Shown here one piece after another: positions 46,841 through 58,106 of a stretch of DNA of 64,000 nucleotides (positions are counted from its first letter, which is position 1; every line of letters begins with the position of its first letter). Source of the stretch: Margaritispora aquatica (Eukaryota; Ascomycota; Leotiomycetes; Helotiales; Discinellaceae); the NCBI GenBank assembly GCA_007644065.1, contig VJWN01000001.1, positions 1,130,340-1,194,339 on the forward strand, in the 5' to 3' direction. A program made the translations under genes and the position numbers. Under the pieces are notes generated by a model. That model was not told the DNA's origin. It did not search any database and saw nothing but the letters and a program-made list of their open reading frames with translations.

Positions 46841-48719
46841 ATGTTTTCTCTAGCTGTTGCTCTGCACGTGCTCTCCTTCACAGCATTCGCCCACGCAAGC
46901 AGCCATGTCTTCGAGTCCCTCCACGAGCTCCCCCGCGGCTGGAAATTCTCCCGTCCCGCCACCTCCAGCGAGCCCATCCGTCTCCGCCTCTCCCTGAAGC
47001 AGCAGAACCTCGACTCCTTCTACGACAAGCTGCTGGAGGTCTCCACCCCAGACCACGAGCAATACGGCATGCACTACCAGGGCCACGAGCTGCGCAGCAT
47101 GCTGGCCCCCGCGCCCGAGACGTCCAGCGCCGCCATCAGCTGGCTGCAGGATAATAACGTCACGGCGATCCAAGACGACGGCGAGTACGTCCTCTTCCAC
47201 ACCACGGTCCAAAACGCCAATAAGCTGCTCGATACCGAGTTTGCGTGGTACAAGAGCGAGGAGAACGAGAAGCAGGAGATCCTCCGCACGATGCACTACT
47301 CAGTGCCAGAGAGCATCAGCGAGCATATCAATTTCGTGCAGCCGACGACGCGATTTGGATCGTTGAAGCCGCTGGCGCAGGGCTCGCAGATCGTGGATTC
47401 GGGTTCCAAGTCCGATGGTGCGGTGAAGTGGTGGGGTGGCAGCAATCCCGTCGTTAACGTCACTTGTAACTTGACCATCACGCCCGAGTGTCTGTTGGAT
47501 CTGTATAATGTCCATTATAAGGGTGATCCGAAGAATGGCAATACGGTTGGTTTTGGCAGTTTCTTGGAGCAGTATGCGAGGTACTCTGATTTGGTCACGT
47601 TTGAGAAGGTGTATGCGCCGTATGCTGTTGGTCAGAATGTAAGTTGCCACTGATTTTTTCGAGACGAAGTTTCTAACATTGGCTTAGTTCTCGGTTGTCT
47701 TGTTCAACGGTGGTATTGATGGCCAAAACTCAACTGCTGACTCAGGCGAAGCGAGTCTTGATCTGGACTACATCGTTGGTGTTGGCTATCCAACTCCTGT
47801 GACCGAGTTCAGCACTGGTGGTCGTGGACTTTTGATTCCTGATGGAGATTCTCCCACTCAAGATGATAATACCAACGAGCCATATCTTGATTTCCTGATC
47901 GCGCTCCTCAAGCTCCCAAACAAGGAGATTCCAAACAGTATCTCCATCTCTTACGGTGAAAATGAGCAAGAAATTCCAAAATCCTACGCCTACCAAGTGT
48001 GCAACCTCTTCGCCCAACTCGGAGCCCGCGGCAAAACCGTGCTCTTCTCCTCCGGTGACTCGGGAGTTGGATCCTGGTGTCTCTCCAACGATGGCAAGAA
48101 CACCACCCGTCTCGCTCCTCAATTCCCCGCAGCCTGCCCGTGGGTGACCTCCGTCGGCGGCACGCGCTACATCCAGCCTGAGCAAGCCGTCTTCTTCTCC
48201 TCCGGCGGCTTCTCCAACTACTGGCCCCGCCCGCTCTACCAGGAACTCGCCGTGTCCTCGTACCTCCGCAAGATCGGCCCCAAGAACAAGGGCTTCTTCA
48301 ACGCCTCTGGTCGTGGCTTCCCGGACGTCGCCGCCCAGGCTCAGAATTTCCGCGTCATCGACAAAGGTGTCGATAAGGGATACCGCGGTACCTCGTGCTC
48401 GGCACCAGCATTCAACGGTGTCGTGGCACTGCTAAATTCCGCGCGTGTGTCGGCTGGTCTGCCGACGCTGGGGTTCTTGAACCCTTGGCTGTATACCATC
48501 GGCCAGTTTGGGCTGAATGACATCACGCTCGGCGCGTCGACGGGGTGTAATGGCTTGGGCAGGTTCGATCGGGGACTCAATGGCAGTCCGGTGATTCCGG
48601 GCGCGAGCTGGAATGCGACGGAGGGGTGGGATCCCGTGACAGGGTTGGGGACGCCGGATTTTGGGAAGCTGTTGAAGTTGAGTACGCCGTGGGTTAAGAA
48701 TGAGGGGGGGCCTAGTTAG
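46841..48719 (+). CDS. Secreted sedolisin-family (S53) tripeptidyl-peptidase-like protease
   Basis: Exons 46841-47638 and 47688-48719, 609 residues. The 49-nt intron (donor GTAAGT, branch TTCTAACA, acceptor GCTTAG) falls between codons. Signal peptide at residues 1-20 ([20 protein letters not shown]). The activation propeptide follows to about residue 200 ([33 protein letters not shown]). The catalytic set of S53 is complete: Glu287 and Asp291 in SGEASLD, oxyanion Asp390 in FSSGDSGVG, and Ser502 in RGTSCSAP. The C-terminal calcium-site pattern NDITLGAS and [11 protein letters not shown] is present. Such enzymes are secreted acid proteases that release tripeptides or cut proteins at low pH during feeding on protein. 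GC content and codon bias are higher in parts of this gene than in its neighbours. Complete and apparently functional; exact specificity cannot be told. Confidence 0.95.
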
Positions 48720-49360
48720 AGTTGACTAGTGAGGGGTTGAGGGGTTGAGGGGTGGGTAGAGTGAGGCAGGGGAGGAAGAGAGAGGTTGTGGTGCTAGGCG
48801 AACTCTCGTCAGTTGGGATGATGGTTGATGGTTGATGGAACCTAGGTATAGACGAGTGGAGTGAGGTGTATAAATGGATAAAGCAACCTTTGTGTAAAGA
48901 ATGAATAATTAAGTACAATTGCAGGTGAAGGGAAGTTTTGGATGTGGACGGCATATGCCAGATATGCAAAGTAAGGTAAGATATACTTGGTTGGTATTAG
49001 GTGAGAGATGGTAAGTGAGGTACGTGGTAGGTGATTGAATATATCAGTGCAGTGACAATTCTGTAAGTTTGTTGGGGCTCGTAAAATAAAATAAAGTGAA
49101 GTGGAAATAAATTTGACTGCGATTGTGAACAGATGTTGGAGACGTTTTCGATATTAAGGTAAATTAGACAGTGGCAGAAGCAGATGGTAGAGGTATATAG
49201 TGTATGGGATTGTTTTGTACTTAGTAAGGGGTGTTGTTTGTTGATTGGCGGTTAGATGAGTGGACGATATTATCTACTAGCAAAGGATTGAGTCGGTAAT
49301 GAATTTCTTTCTATACTGCATGAGCGATTGATTAATTGCATTGATTTCACTCGGTCCACT
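48720..49360. other. Intergenic, convergent 3' ends
   Basis: About 640 bp between the sedolisin stop and the phosphatase stop. G-rich at the left, AT-rich at the right; no gene seen. Confidence 0.65.
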
Positions 49361-51410
49361 TCAAGGTCTCGGCGCTCGTCCATTGTAGTTCATGCCAGGC
49401 TGAGCCGTGTAATTTCCAAAACAGTCATAGTTGAAATCAATCTCGTCGATACGCTTCTGGAGGACTGAGACGACCTTATCGAATGAACACAGTCCATTGG
49501 GATCTTGTGGACAGCCAGGGTGAGAGTCCGCAATCGGGACAACCGCATCGTTTACTGCGTAGAGGGCATTAATTAGCATGTGCCTTCTCAATCAATAGCA
49601 TGGAAACTTACACGATAATCCGCATCTGTCTCGTGGGGCTGTATGCAGGACATTCTAGGACTTGCGTGGTAAAGTGCGTGGCGAATGGAACGGGTTTGCT
49701 GGCGACGAAAGTGTTGCGATGTTGGTTCCCCAGCGGACTGAGAGGTGGACCCTGGAAGAGCGCAGTCAAGTTGAATGCCGTCAGGGTGTCGAGGACGACA
49801 ACCTCGTGCGTGGCGTCGGCGTAGATGGACTGGTTGAGTGGGAAGGACGTGGTCGTGTTGTCGTAAGGGAGGTTCAGAGGTGATGAGGCTGTGGGGTAGG
49901 AGTGAGTGAAGCGCGCGACCCATTCTTGGAGGTAGCCTTTCCCTTGCGCAGCGGAGACAGGCGATCCAGGGCCGTTGTTGTAGTAGAAGGACTGGATGTT
50001 GTTAGATCGTGCTTTGTCCGAGGATAGTAAATGGAAGGGTAGGCTTACAAGATCGTAGTAGTATTCGTAGTTCAGGAAATCTTCTTCGCTAAAGAGATTT
50101 CAGAATGCAGTGTATCCTAGAGCTTGAGTTTCATACGAGCAGAGCTGAAGCGTAGCGATTGCGTCAGTGGACGTTAAGTTTACACCAGTAATCTAATAGA
50201 CAGTGGTCAGCAAGTGATGGTTACTGATGAAATGAGAGGTTACGTACTTGCGACTGTAAGCGAGAAATAGTGGAATTGAAAGCACTGGCTGCAAAGGCAG
50301 ATGCAGCTGTAGATCCGATACTTCCACGAGCAGCCACGTTAGAGTTTGTGCAGATCTCATATGGAGCTCCTGAATTATTGACACCAGGATTCTCAACGAT
50401 GATCTCGATCTTGACTTGATCCAAATACTCCGGCACACCAAAGAAACCAGCAGCAAAGTTCTCCGCCGTCTTGACCATACGGTCTTGAGATTGTGTTCGA
50501 AAGACAGGCAGATTCCCTGTGGCAGTGAAGTTGTTGAGCAGTTCTCCATATAACTGACGGTAGGCGACTCCCAAATTGAAATTCTGGCTTCTTCCAAAAG
50601 GAGTCAAAAGCTCGGCGCCCAATTTGTAGGTCCAATCTGATAGGAATGCTAGCTGACACGTGGTACTGAATCCGGCACTGGTCTTGGTCGCGTTCAATAG
50701 CTTCTGAGCAAATGTCGACGGTGCGGCTCCCGTGGTGGGGTAGCGAGCACCGTGTCGGTACAAGAGATGCATTTGTACAATCTGGCAGCCGTCCGGATCA
50801 GTGGGCTGGCATCCGGCAAGCCATAATCGGCTGACGAGACAGAGTACCATGGTGACAAGTTACCCCAGTACTTGGCAATGTCGAATTTCTGGTCGAATTC
50901 GCCGCTGCCCCATGGTTGTGGCGCGATGAGTGGAAACTGATTCGCAGGTCCATTGTTGTACGGGTAGGATATAGCTGTCTGTGCTGTTGCTGGCTCAACT
51001 CCTGTTGGGGTCGGTCCAGGAAACCCCACAACGGACTGTTCTTGACTTAGTTATCATTTTTGGGAGGGGGCTTGTTCTATGTGAACTTACCTCGGGCGGG
51101 AATAGCGAGGACTTCACAGTGGCTACAATAGAGGTCAGTAACTTGAAGGTATGTTTTTCGCTTGCGGTTTATTGCAACACAGACAAGGGTTTTATGTCCG
51201 CTTAGGATGTTACCTAGCATCAGACGCAAAAATAATCGAAATAATCGAAAATTACTTACTGCTGACAGGAGGGTATGTGTTTGCAGTCGCTGTTCCCACA
51301 AAGCTCGATGCTTTGATTGTAGTATTCGAATTTATTATCTGCGAAGAGCCACCACGCGCCAAAAACAACACCAAAGTAGTGGTAGTAGTCAAGAAAGTAC
51401 TGGCATGCAT
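49361..51410 (-). pseudogene. Histidine acid phosphatase (phytase-like), reading frame broken
   Basis: Exon pieces on the minus strand: 51260-51410, 51091-51122, 50248-51035, 50049-50192, 49612-49991, 49361-49554; all introns (55-137 nt) have good signals. The start codes for a signal peptide (MHASTFLTTTTTLVLFLARG). Family motifs are clear: YWGNLSPWYSV, LLYRHGARYPT (the catalytic RHG), DRMVKTAENFAAGFFG, NYEYYYDL, and YADATHEVV (catalytic His). The frame is broken three times. Near 50793-50797 one base is missing between the part ending GLPDASPLI and the part with DGCQIVQMHLL. At 50100-50102 a TGA stands where relatives usually have Cys (GYTAF, stop, NLFSEEDF). At the last splice junction (49554) the frame is off by one before NDAVVPI. 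The enzyme would release phosphate from organic phosphates outside the cell. With splice sites intact, the decay looks recent, or the sequence has errors. Confidence 0.82.
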
Positions 51411-53428
51411 GTTGAAGCTTGAAGGGATGGACTTTCAAGTAAAAATTAACTCTCATGGGCGGACAACGACATTTTATACAATTGATCCCGCAAGATCGAG
51501 CTTAAGTTTGTCAAAAGCCTGAAGCTCAATGTGCTTTCTATAATTCAGGAACTGTTTCTTCTATCCAATCATAAACAGCGATGGAAGCTCGTGGGAGAGA
51601 TCAACAGGTATTCATCAGTGGAAGAAAAGATGGATAGAACCGGCGGGGTGGATGAAAGTCGGTGGGTCACACTCTTTAGGCTTGGTGCCTGGCAATCGTT
51701 CGCTGACAGCTAGAGAGCTTGTGCGTTGGACTGAAGGTAGTCTGATGACGACATTACCTTATCTCACTCTTGTGGCACGTCTCTAGTTTTTTTATCGATT
51801 CTAAGATTACAAGAATGTCAATCTGGGAAAACAATCACTTTGATGCCAAGATATCGTGGTACCTAGCGAAACAAGACCTTCCCGAAGATAGTAGCTGCAC
51901 CAGATTTCAGTGGCCTGGGAATTGCTTTCGGCGATTAGGCTCAGTAGAAAAAAAGCGGTTAGGCTAGTTCCAAATAATACTAACCACGAGAAGAAATCCG
52001 AATTGCCTGCAGATATTGATGCTATCATAAGCTAGGAACCGAGTCTTGGCAAAATATCAAGTAGATGCGCTGAGGTTGGACACCAGTGTGTATGTATTTC
52101 AATTTATTACTAAGTCTCATAATCTTCCATGATCAAGACTGTTTGAACTTAGCGCAACACAACATCCAAAAATTATATCAAGTTGAGTAGATCCGGATGC
52201 CATAAAGAACGTCGAACAACATCCTTTGCTCATTACGCGAACTCGGTTACCCCCTTGTTGCTTGGCAGGCGCCTTCCATAATGCACCATCTTGTCCTGCA
52301 AGATCTTCAGTCAAATGGCAAAAAAGCAAATATACAAGATGTGCATAGCAGATAGCGATAAAGCAAGATAATAGAGCATTTGATGAGATAGTGGATAAGA
52401 ACTTGGACAGTAACAGTATTAGAGAAACCTACCTAGTCAATTCATACCTTTTCTATCTACACACTTCGTTCCTTTGCTACTATTATCCATCCATTCACAC
52501 CGCACCCAAATATAGAATCGGCTTGTTGTGAGAATATATTTGGGGATGGCCCGCTGCTGCGCAGCGAAGCGCATGGTTGACTCTGATGCTGTCATTCGTC
52601 TCGAAATTTCTTCATTTGCAAAGAATAGACCTATACTGTGCAGCTTAGTACTTCAGTAGCCACTATTCTACGATATATACCTCCAGAAACACCATTTAAA
52701 TTGGTTCAATAAATTATTTCAAGAATAAGATTTGAGATGCGAAAGCGTGTGTTTTGCTGTTGAATCCTCGATCAAAATGGATTTTGATACTTGGTTAGAC
52801 CTCGATCTCTCGGGCCTTCAGTCTTTCCACCCTCTCTTCTATTTCAGGTTTTTTGATCTGTATTCAACGGAGTAGACCTCATTTAAAGTGTTCCAAATCT
52901 GCATATCTAGCAAGAAATAAAGCTCACGGCAAACTACCTGAGCGTTCCCTGAACCCGCATCATGTAACAACAAAACAAGCAACCAGAAGTAATAAATCTA
53001 TTTTACTACGAAGTCATCGCATCAAACTACAAAGACGCGTTCATACTAGGAGTGCTATAGAATTTCGCATATCGCTATTGGGTGTCGTTGGCTGAAAGCT
53101 TGGCGTTCGCATCGCTTAATTATTGGAACGTCTGATGCATTAGACGGACCCATGCGTTCGCATTCTCATTGGAACAAAAAAAGATCGAGCTCGTGGGAAA
53201 AGATCAGTCTCCATGTCTCAAGCCCCTAACAATATCTGCGACACTCGTCTATTCACCTATGCCGTCAGCTATCCTCAATGGATGACCCGTGCGAGTGAGG
53301 TCTTGACAGGCGGGTCATAAAGCCCCCTTGCGGGATCTAAAAAAAACCTTGTCCATTTGACACTTGTATACTTCTATCCAGTTCGTACATCTCATATTAT
53401 CAACTGAATGTTTCTCTCATAACTCGTT
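51411..53428. promoter_or_regulatory. Divergent intergenic region, phosphatase / SUR7-like gene
   Basis: Two kb that must hold both promoters. It is AT-rich overall. A TTATCGATT-type AT-rich stretch and several short frames are present but no gene is supported. The 250 nt next to 53429 contain a pyrimidine-rich stretch and AAAAAACC near 53340. Confidence 0.5.
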
Positions 53429-55285
53429 ATGTCAGACAAACGCCCAACAAGTATCTCAACCGAGAAAAGCAATTTAGTCTCTCCACCGAGACTCCCAACC
53501 CCAACTAGCCAAGTATACATGGCAGGTGGACTCCGAGGATGGCTGGACAACATCATTACGACAGACCATCAAACCACAGAGTCACTTCATCAGATTCCAC
53601 TGGAAGAGCGGTACCCCCGAAAGATGTCAGTGGTTAGTGGTGTTGAAGATGCTCGCCCGAGAGTTGTCAGCAAGAGGACCAGTAGAGGAAGTCAGTTGGC
53701 CAAAGTGAAGAGCTCCTCGAAGCTACGAAAAGATCCAGCCACTTCTCCTGATCCCAAGGCAATAATTCCTTCCCCAAGAACGAAACGGCTTCGACTTGGT
53801 GGCATCATCCCGTTTATACTCTCAGCGACAGCATTCAGTTTTTCTCTAGTGCTCATCTTAGCTGGACAAAAGACTGGACCTCTGACCGCTGTGAGCTTGA
53901 TTTCTGTGAGTTAGATACACGTCCTGTCGAGCCCATCACTTTACGAGTCATACCTTAATCATCTGGCACGGCACAGTTCAATACTACCAACATTGGCACT
54001 GGAATCATTGAATTTAAACCAACGACGGCAACAACTGCAGTTACTGGCTCGGCAACAACATCAACTACAAGAGCTCTTGGAAGAAGACAGACTACTTTAA
54101 CCTCCACAACTTTGGCGCCTGTACTCACCCCAGCACCAACGAAACTAGGGAAAAGAGATTTCAACCCCCTAGATCCCTTCGGACTAGTCCCGGTCATCTC
54201 CTCAGCTGTTGCCTCTCGAGCCTCCATAGATTCAAGCATTCTCGCTTCCGTGGGGAGTAATATCGCATCAGCAGGAAGTGGGATCGCTACCGGAATCCCA
54301 AGTATCACAATCCCCGGACTGGCTCTACCCACAGGCCTGACTTCAAGTAACGGGACATCGGGTTTACTCAGTGGACTAGGCAGTCTGATCACGCAAGGCC
54401 TTGAGTCTCTCCTCTCTGGAATAATTTCTGGTCTTGGTGCTTCGGGAATAACATCGGCCATTGATGATGCCCTCAATAAAGCCATTACCGATTTAATCGC
54501 CAGATTGGTAGCTTCCGCTGGTATTCAAGAGTACTATAATTTGTATATCCTCAGCACTTGCTCGGGAAACTCTTCATCGCAAATAAAGGATTGTTCGCCG
54601 TTCTCCTCAACCGCCGACGGTACGTCCGCACCCTGTACTCACATATCATACCATCTAACAACGTTTTATAGACTTCAGCAACATCAGTGCTAAGATCCCA
54701 AACCATGTGGTACTAGCAGGAACGAACATCACATCGCCCGCCCTCGTGGAACTGACCGACGCGATCGCAAGTCTCGGTCCCATCGTCTCGGGCGTCGAGA
54801 AGTTCTTCCTGGCCCTCATGATCCTCTCCCTTATTAACTCCGCCCTCGCTATCATCTTCTCCTTCCTGGGCATCTTGTTTCCAGTTAACCGCATCATCCT
54901 ATACGGCAACGTCTCCTTAGCAAGCATTGGGATTCTGACCCGTAGCATCGACGCCGTGCTCGCGACCACCATCAGTTACACCCTGAGATTCTTCATCAAC
55001 AAGTTTGGCAACACGGTTGGGATTTCGGCGTCGATCGGAAGCGTGTTCATTGCGTTGATATGGTTGGGTTTTGTGTGCCAACTGCTTGCGAGCACTTTTT
55101 GGCTCGGGGTGTGGTTTGTGGAATTCCGCCAGACTAGTTTTAGGCTGAGGAGGAGGGAGGTCGATGAGATTGGGAATTATAGAGGGATCTTCGGGGAGCT
55201 CAAGAGCGATATTCGATCTCCTACTCCTGATAAAGATTCTCCTACTCCCGATAAAGATCCAGAGAAGAACTTTATTATTGCATAG
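53429..55285 (+). CDS. SUR7/PalI-family four-span plasma-membrane protein
   Basis: Exons 53429-53905, 53977-54619, 54672-55285; 577 residues. Introns of 71 and 52 nt (donors GTGAGT and GTACGT, acceptors CACAG and TATAG) keep frame. Residues 1-123 are a basic, Ser-rich cytosolic N-terminus. Span 1 is at about 124-146 (GGIIPFILSATAFSFSLVLI). A long Ser/Thr/Gly-rich outer loop (about 150-410) follows, ending with the claudin-like Cys motif YNLYILSTCSG then KDCSPF. Spans 2-4 lie at about 418-443, 449-477 and 488-523, then a charged tail with the doubled SPTPDKD. This is the SUR7/PalI layout: SUR7 marks eisosomes/MCC patches, and PalI is a membrane component of ambient-pH signalling. The outer loop is longer than usual and a dibasic LGKRD site within it could be Kex2-cut. 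Which branch it belongs to cannot be told. Confidence 0.87.
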
Positions 55286-56187
55286 ACAGGATGGAAATGT
55301 ACATGCATTAAGAACGACTTTAACGAATTTAACACCTCAATGGTAATTCAGCAACACTTTGTGTCTTTCTGATTTGTGAAATGAATACAGTGAAGTAGAG
55401 GTAGCGAAAAGACAGAAAAATCGAAACATCACAGCCATGAGCTGCCAGGAACAAAGGATTACCGCCAGCTGCCTAGCTAATGGATATTATAAGCTCGCCA
55501 GAATGATAATGACCCTTCTCAAAGCCTAATCGAGAAACATTACGATAGACGTCAAATTGTCTCAAGGGGACACTACAGATGAAGCAGGACACAATGAGGA
55601 AACTGTACAGTGGTTGATTCAAGCGAGGCAGGTGATCATGCAACACAAACCAACAGCCAAGTGATTTTCTTCTCCTTAATGTGTACGAAAAAGTTCACAA
55701 TCTCTATAAGCTCAATATAACATTGCGCTCACAACTATGCTGTTGATAAGTTAAGCGCTGCAGAATGAGACTTGAGGTATCTGTTGTCTTCGTGTCTAGG
55801 ACATTTATGTCACTAACCAAAAGACAAGGCGTTGTAGATTTGGCTATTTGAGATCAAGAAGCTTCTCTCTCTCTCCAAAAAAAAAGAAGAAAAAGGGATT
55901 GATTGAAGCTACTCTATCAATACTATCAATAGAATATAATCATGCAAGCAATTTTAGGCCTCGTGATCCGCATTTATATCCTACCTAGAAACAATCCAAA
56001 CTGTTTTGAGAAATGTAATTAAAAAAACATAAGAGAATTGAACGATCTTGAAAAAATCCATTACTAAAATTCACCACAATGATACTTGTTCCAACCACGC
56101 CCTGGTGATTGTCCTGTGTACTCATGAATGCCCATTCTGTACAAACCAACGCGCGCAACCCATGCAGAAACATCTGCTAAATAATCA
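55286..56187. other. Intergenic, convergent 3' ends
   Basis: AT-rich, no gene seen; a CT run followed by A9 lies at about 55866-55888. Confidence 0.6.
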
Positions 56188-57495
56188 CTATATTACATCC
56201 TTAACGCCAGGTACAACTCTCCAGCACCAACCACACCAACTCCGAGCTTTACCCTCTTGCTCCCGAATCAGATATTTGCCAATACTCTTCTCATCAGCCC
56301 ACTCGGGCACACAAGCCCCAACCTTCTCCATTCTCACCAATTTCTTCTTCAAGCGGCCACCGATGCCTTCAATCTCGTGTCTCGCATAGCCCGGTCCCAT
56401 CTGAGGGGTCATGTTTCCACGAATGCTGCCCTGTGAGCTAGTAGGGCTGGAGGATGGACTGGCAGCGCGGCTGTTGTCCATATCTTTAGCATCTTCAGCA
56501 TCGCAGTCGATTTCGTTCTCAACTTCTCTTGCAGCGACGCAGTCAACTCCACGACCACAGTGCACGCCTCGATTACCTTCACCAATGCCAACTCCAAGAC
56601 CACCCGTATAGTCGAGATATCTTGTACGCCACCTCCAAATACCCTCATACTCATTATCTGCATTACGAAGCGAGCGACCGCAGGGTTGGCACAGCCAAAC
56701 ACCTTCCGAGGGACAATTGCAGACTTCCCGTTTGATCGTCTCAGAGCTGAGAGTGATAGCAGAAGTAGGCTCGTTGGTAGTCGCGGCCGAGCTAGGAACT
56801 ACCAGAGAAGACAGTGGTACTCGAGAGCATGTAGTACAGATACGACGATAGCGATGGCTGAGGAGAATGGGTGCTGGTGGTTTTATTGTGCAGTTCTATC
56901 TCAGACATTAGAAAAATGCGCAATATCTATCACATAGGCACACTTACTCTGCAAACCACTCTGCTGCATCTCCTACATCCACCAACCATATCTCTAGCGC
57001 AATCACCAAACTTGCCTGCTCCTGATCCAAGTGAATCCCTTCCTCCCTCGACGAAGTACCAATCTGCCGCTCTCGCACGGTATCTGAACGTATGCTCAGG
57101 ATCAGGTGTGATGTCTTCATTCTCGCAATGGAGTGTTGAAGTTATCAGATGCTTCCGATACTGAAGCAGATTGGTTCGGATTTGACGACAAGAGGAGGAA
57201 AGGGCATCAAGAGTATTGAGATCGATTGAAGATGCTATGGCTATGATGATGCTATACAAAGATGTCAGCTAACACGCACATCTAATGATGCAGTTGTGCC
57301 ATTGTACGGATAACATCCTAAAGCCCTAGCAATGCCCAACTCCTTGTTTGGATTTGGTCTGTCGATGACCTTGCTTGCAGTGTGGCGATCTCCACCGAGA
57401 CGTCGATTCATGTCACCATTCGCATGATGCATGAACCAATGATTCGATTGTTCTGGAGGCTCCAAATCATCCTCAAGATCCAGAAAGACGACCAT
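56188..57495 (-). CDS. F-box-like, Cys-rich protein of unknown function
   Basis: Proposed exons 57308-57495, 56948-57251, 56188-56895; 399 residues. The last intron (56896-56947, GTAAGT...GATAG) is clear, and the two downstream exons form one frame of good coding quality. The first exon and its 56-nt intron (donor GTACAA, branch GCTGAC, acceptor TATAG) are less certain, so the N-terminus may be wrong. Exon 2 holds an F-box-like helical stretch (IDLNTLDALSSSCRQIRTNL, YRKHLITSTLHC) and then DCARDMVGGCRRCSRVVCR. Exon 3 continues NCTIKPP, ICTTCSRV, VCNCPSEGVWLCQPCGRSL, then GIWRWRTRYLDYTGGLGVG, and ends EWADEKSIGKYLIREQ and SWCGWCWRVVPG. The CxxC pairs probably bind zinc. An SCF-type substrate adaptor role would follow if the F-box is real; this is inferred. 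Confidence 0.7.
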
Positions 57496-58106
57496 TGTCA
57501 ATCTGCAAGTGCTTATCGCGCACCAAACTTGATGTCTGGATTGAAGGTTCCGGACCTGAAATATATAAAATACTAGAAAACACAAGAGAGGAAATGGAAC
57601 GAGGGGAGGAATTAAAGCTTTCCATCGAAGCTGCTGTGCAGCGATGAGGATGTGGGAAAGAATGAATCTTGAATGCTTGAAAGAGCAGACTTGGACATGT
57701 CCACGTAGAAGAATGATGTCGTACAAAGGACGAGTTGGACGTTGCGGGAAAGACCCACTTATGCGGGGGCTGATCATCAAGGCCCACATTCCCACCTATA
57801 TTGTCTTTCGTGCTCCACCAAACCTTTTCTCACTGAAGATATCTCCGTATCCACGGCACTATCTGATAAAATCCCTCAACAAGCTAAGTGGGTTTGGTTT
57901 GACACATTCAGCATACTCATGTCTATTTCTACTAGTCATGAAACTCTGTTTGGGGTGAGGTTGCGGAGAAGTATATCTCCTGGTTCGGAGTGAGATGCAG
58001 AGAAGAGGGGCAAAGTAGCAATCTTGAACTACTTGACATATCAACTTGCATGATACAATGGACTTCGAACCTTGTGTTACTTGGCATCGTATATTGATTT
58101 TCTACC
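57496..58106. other. Intergenic, no supported gene
   Basis: Upstream side of the F-box-like gene and 3' side of the epoxide hydrolase. A plus-strand frame at 57644-57958 (ATG start, 104 codons) has no motif. Confidence 0.5.

Noticed and set aside
57644..57993. Frames containing KWVWFDTFSILM, slightly like the HET motif WIDTLCI
   Set aside because: Too short and isolated; other HET motifs are absent, so I treat the likeness as chance.
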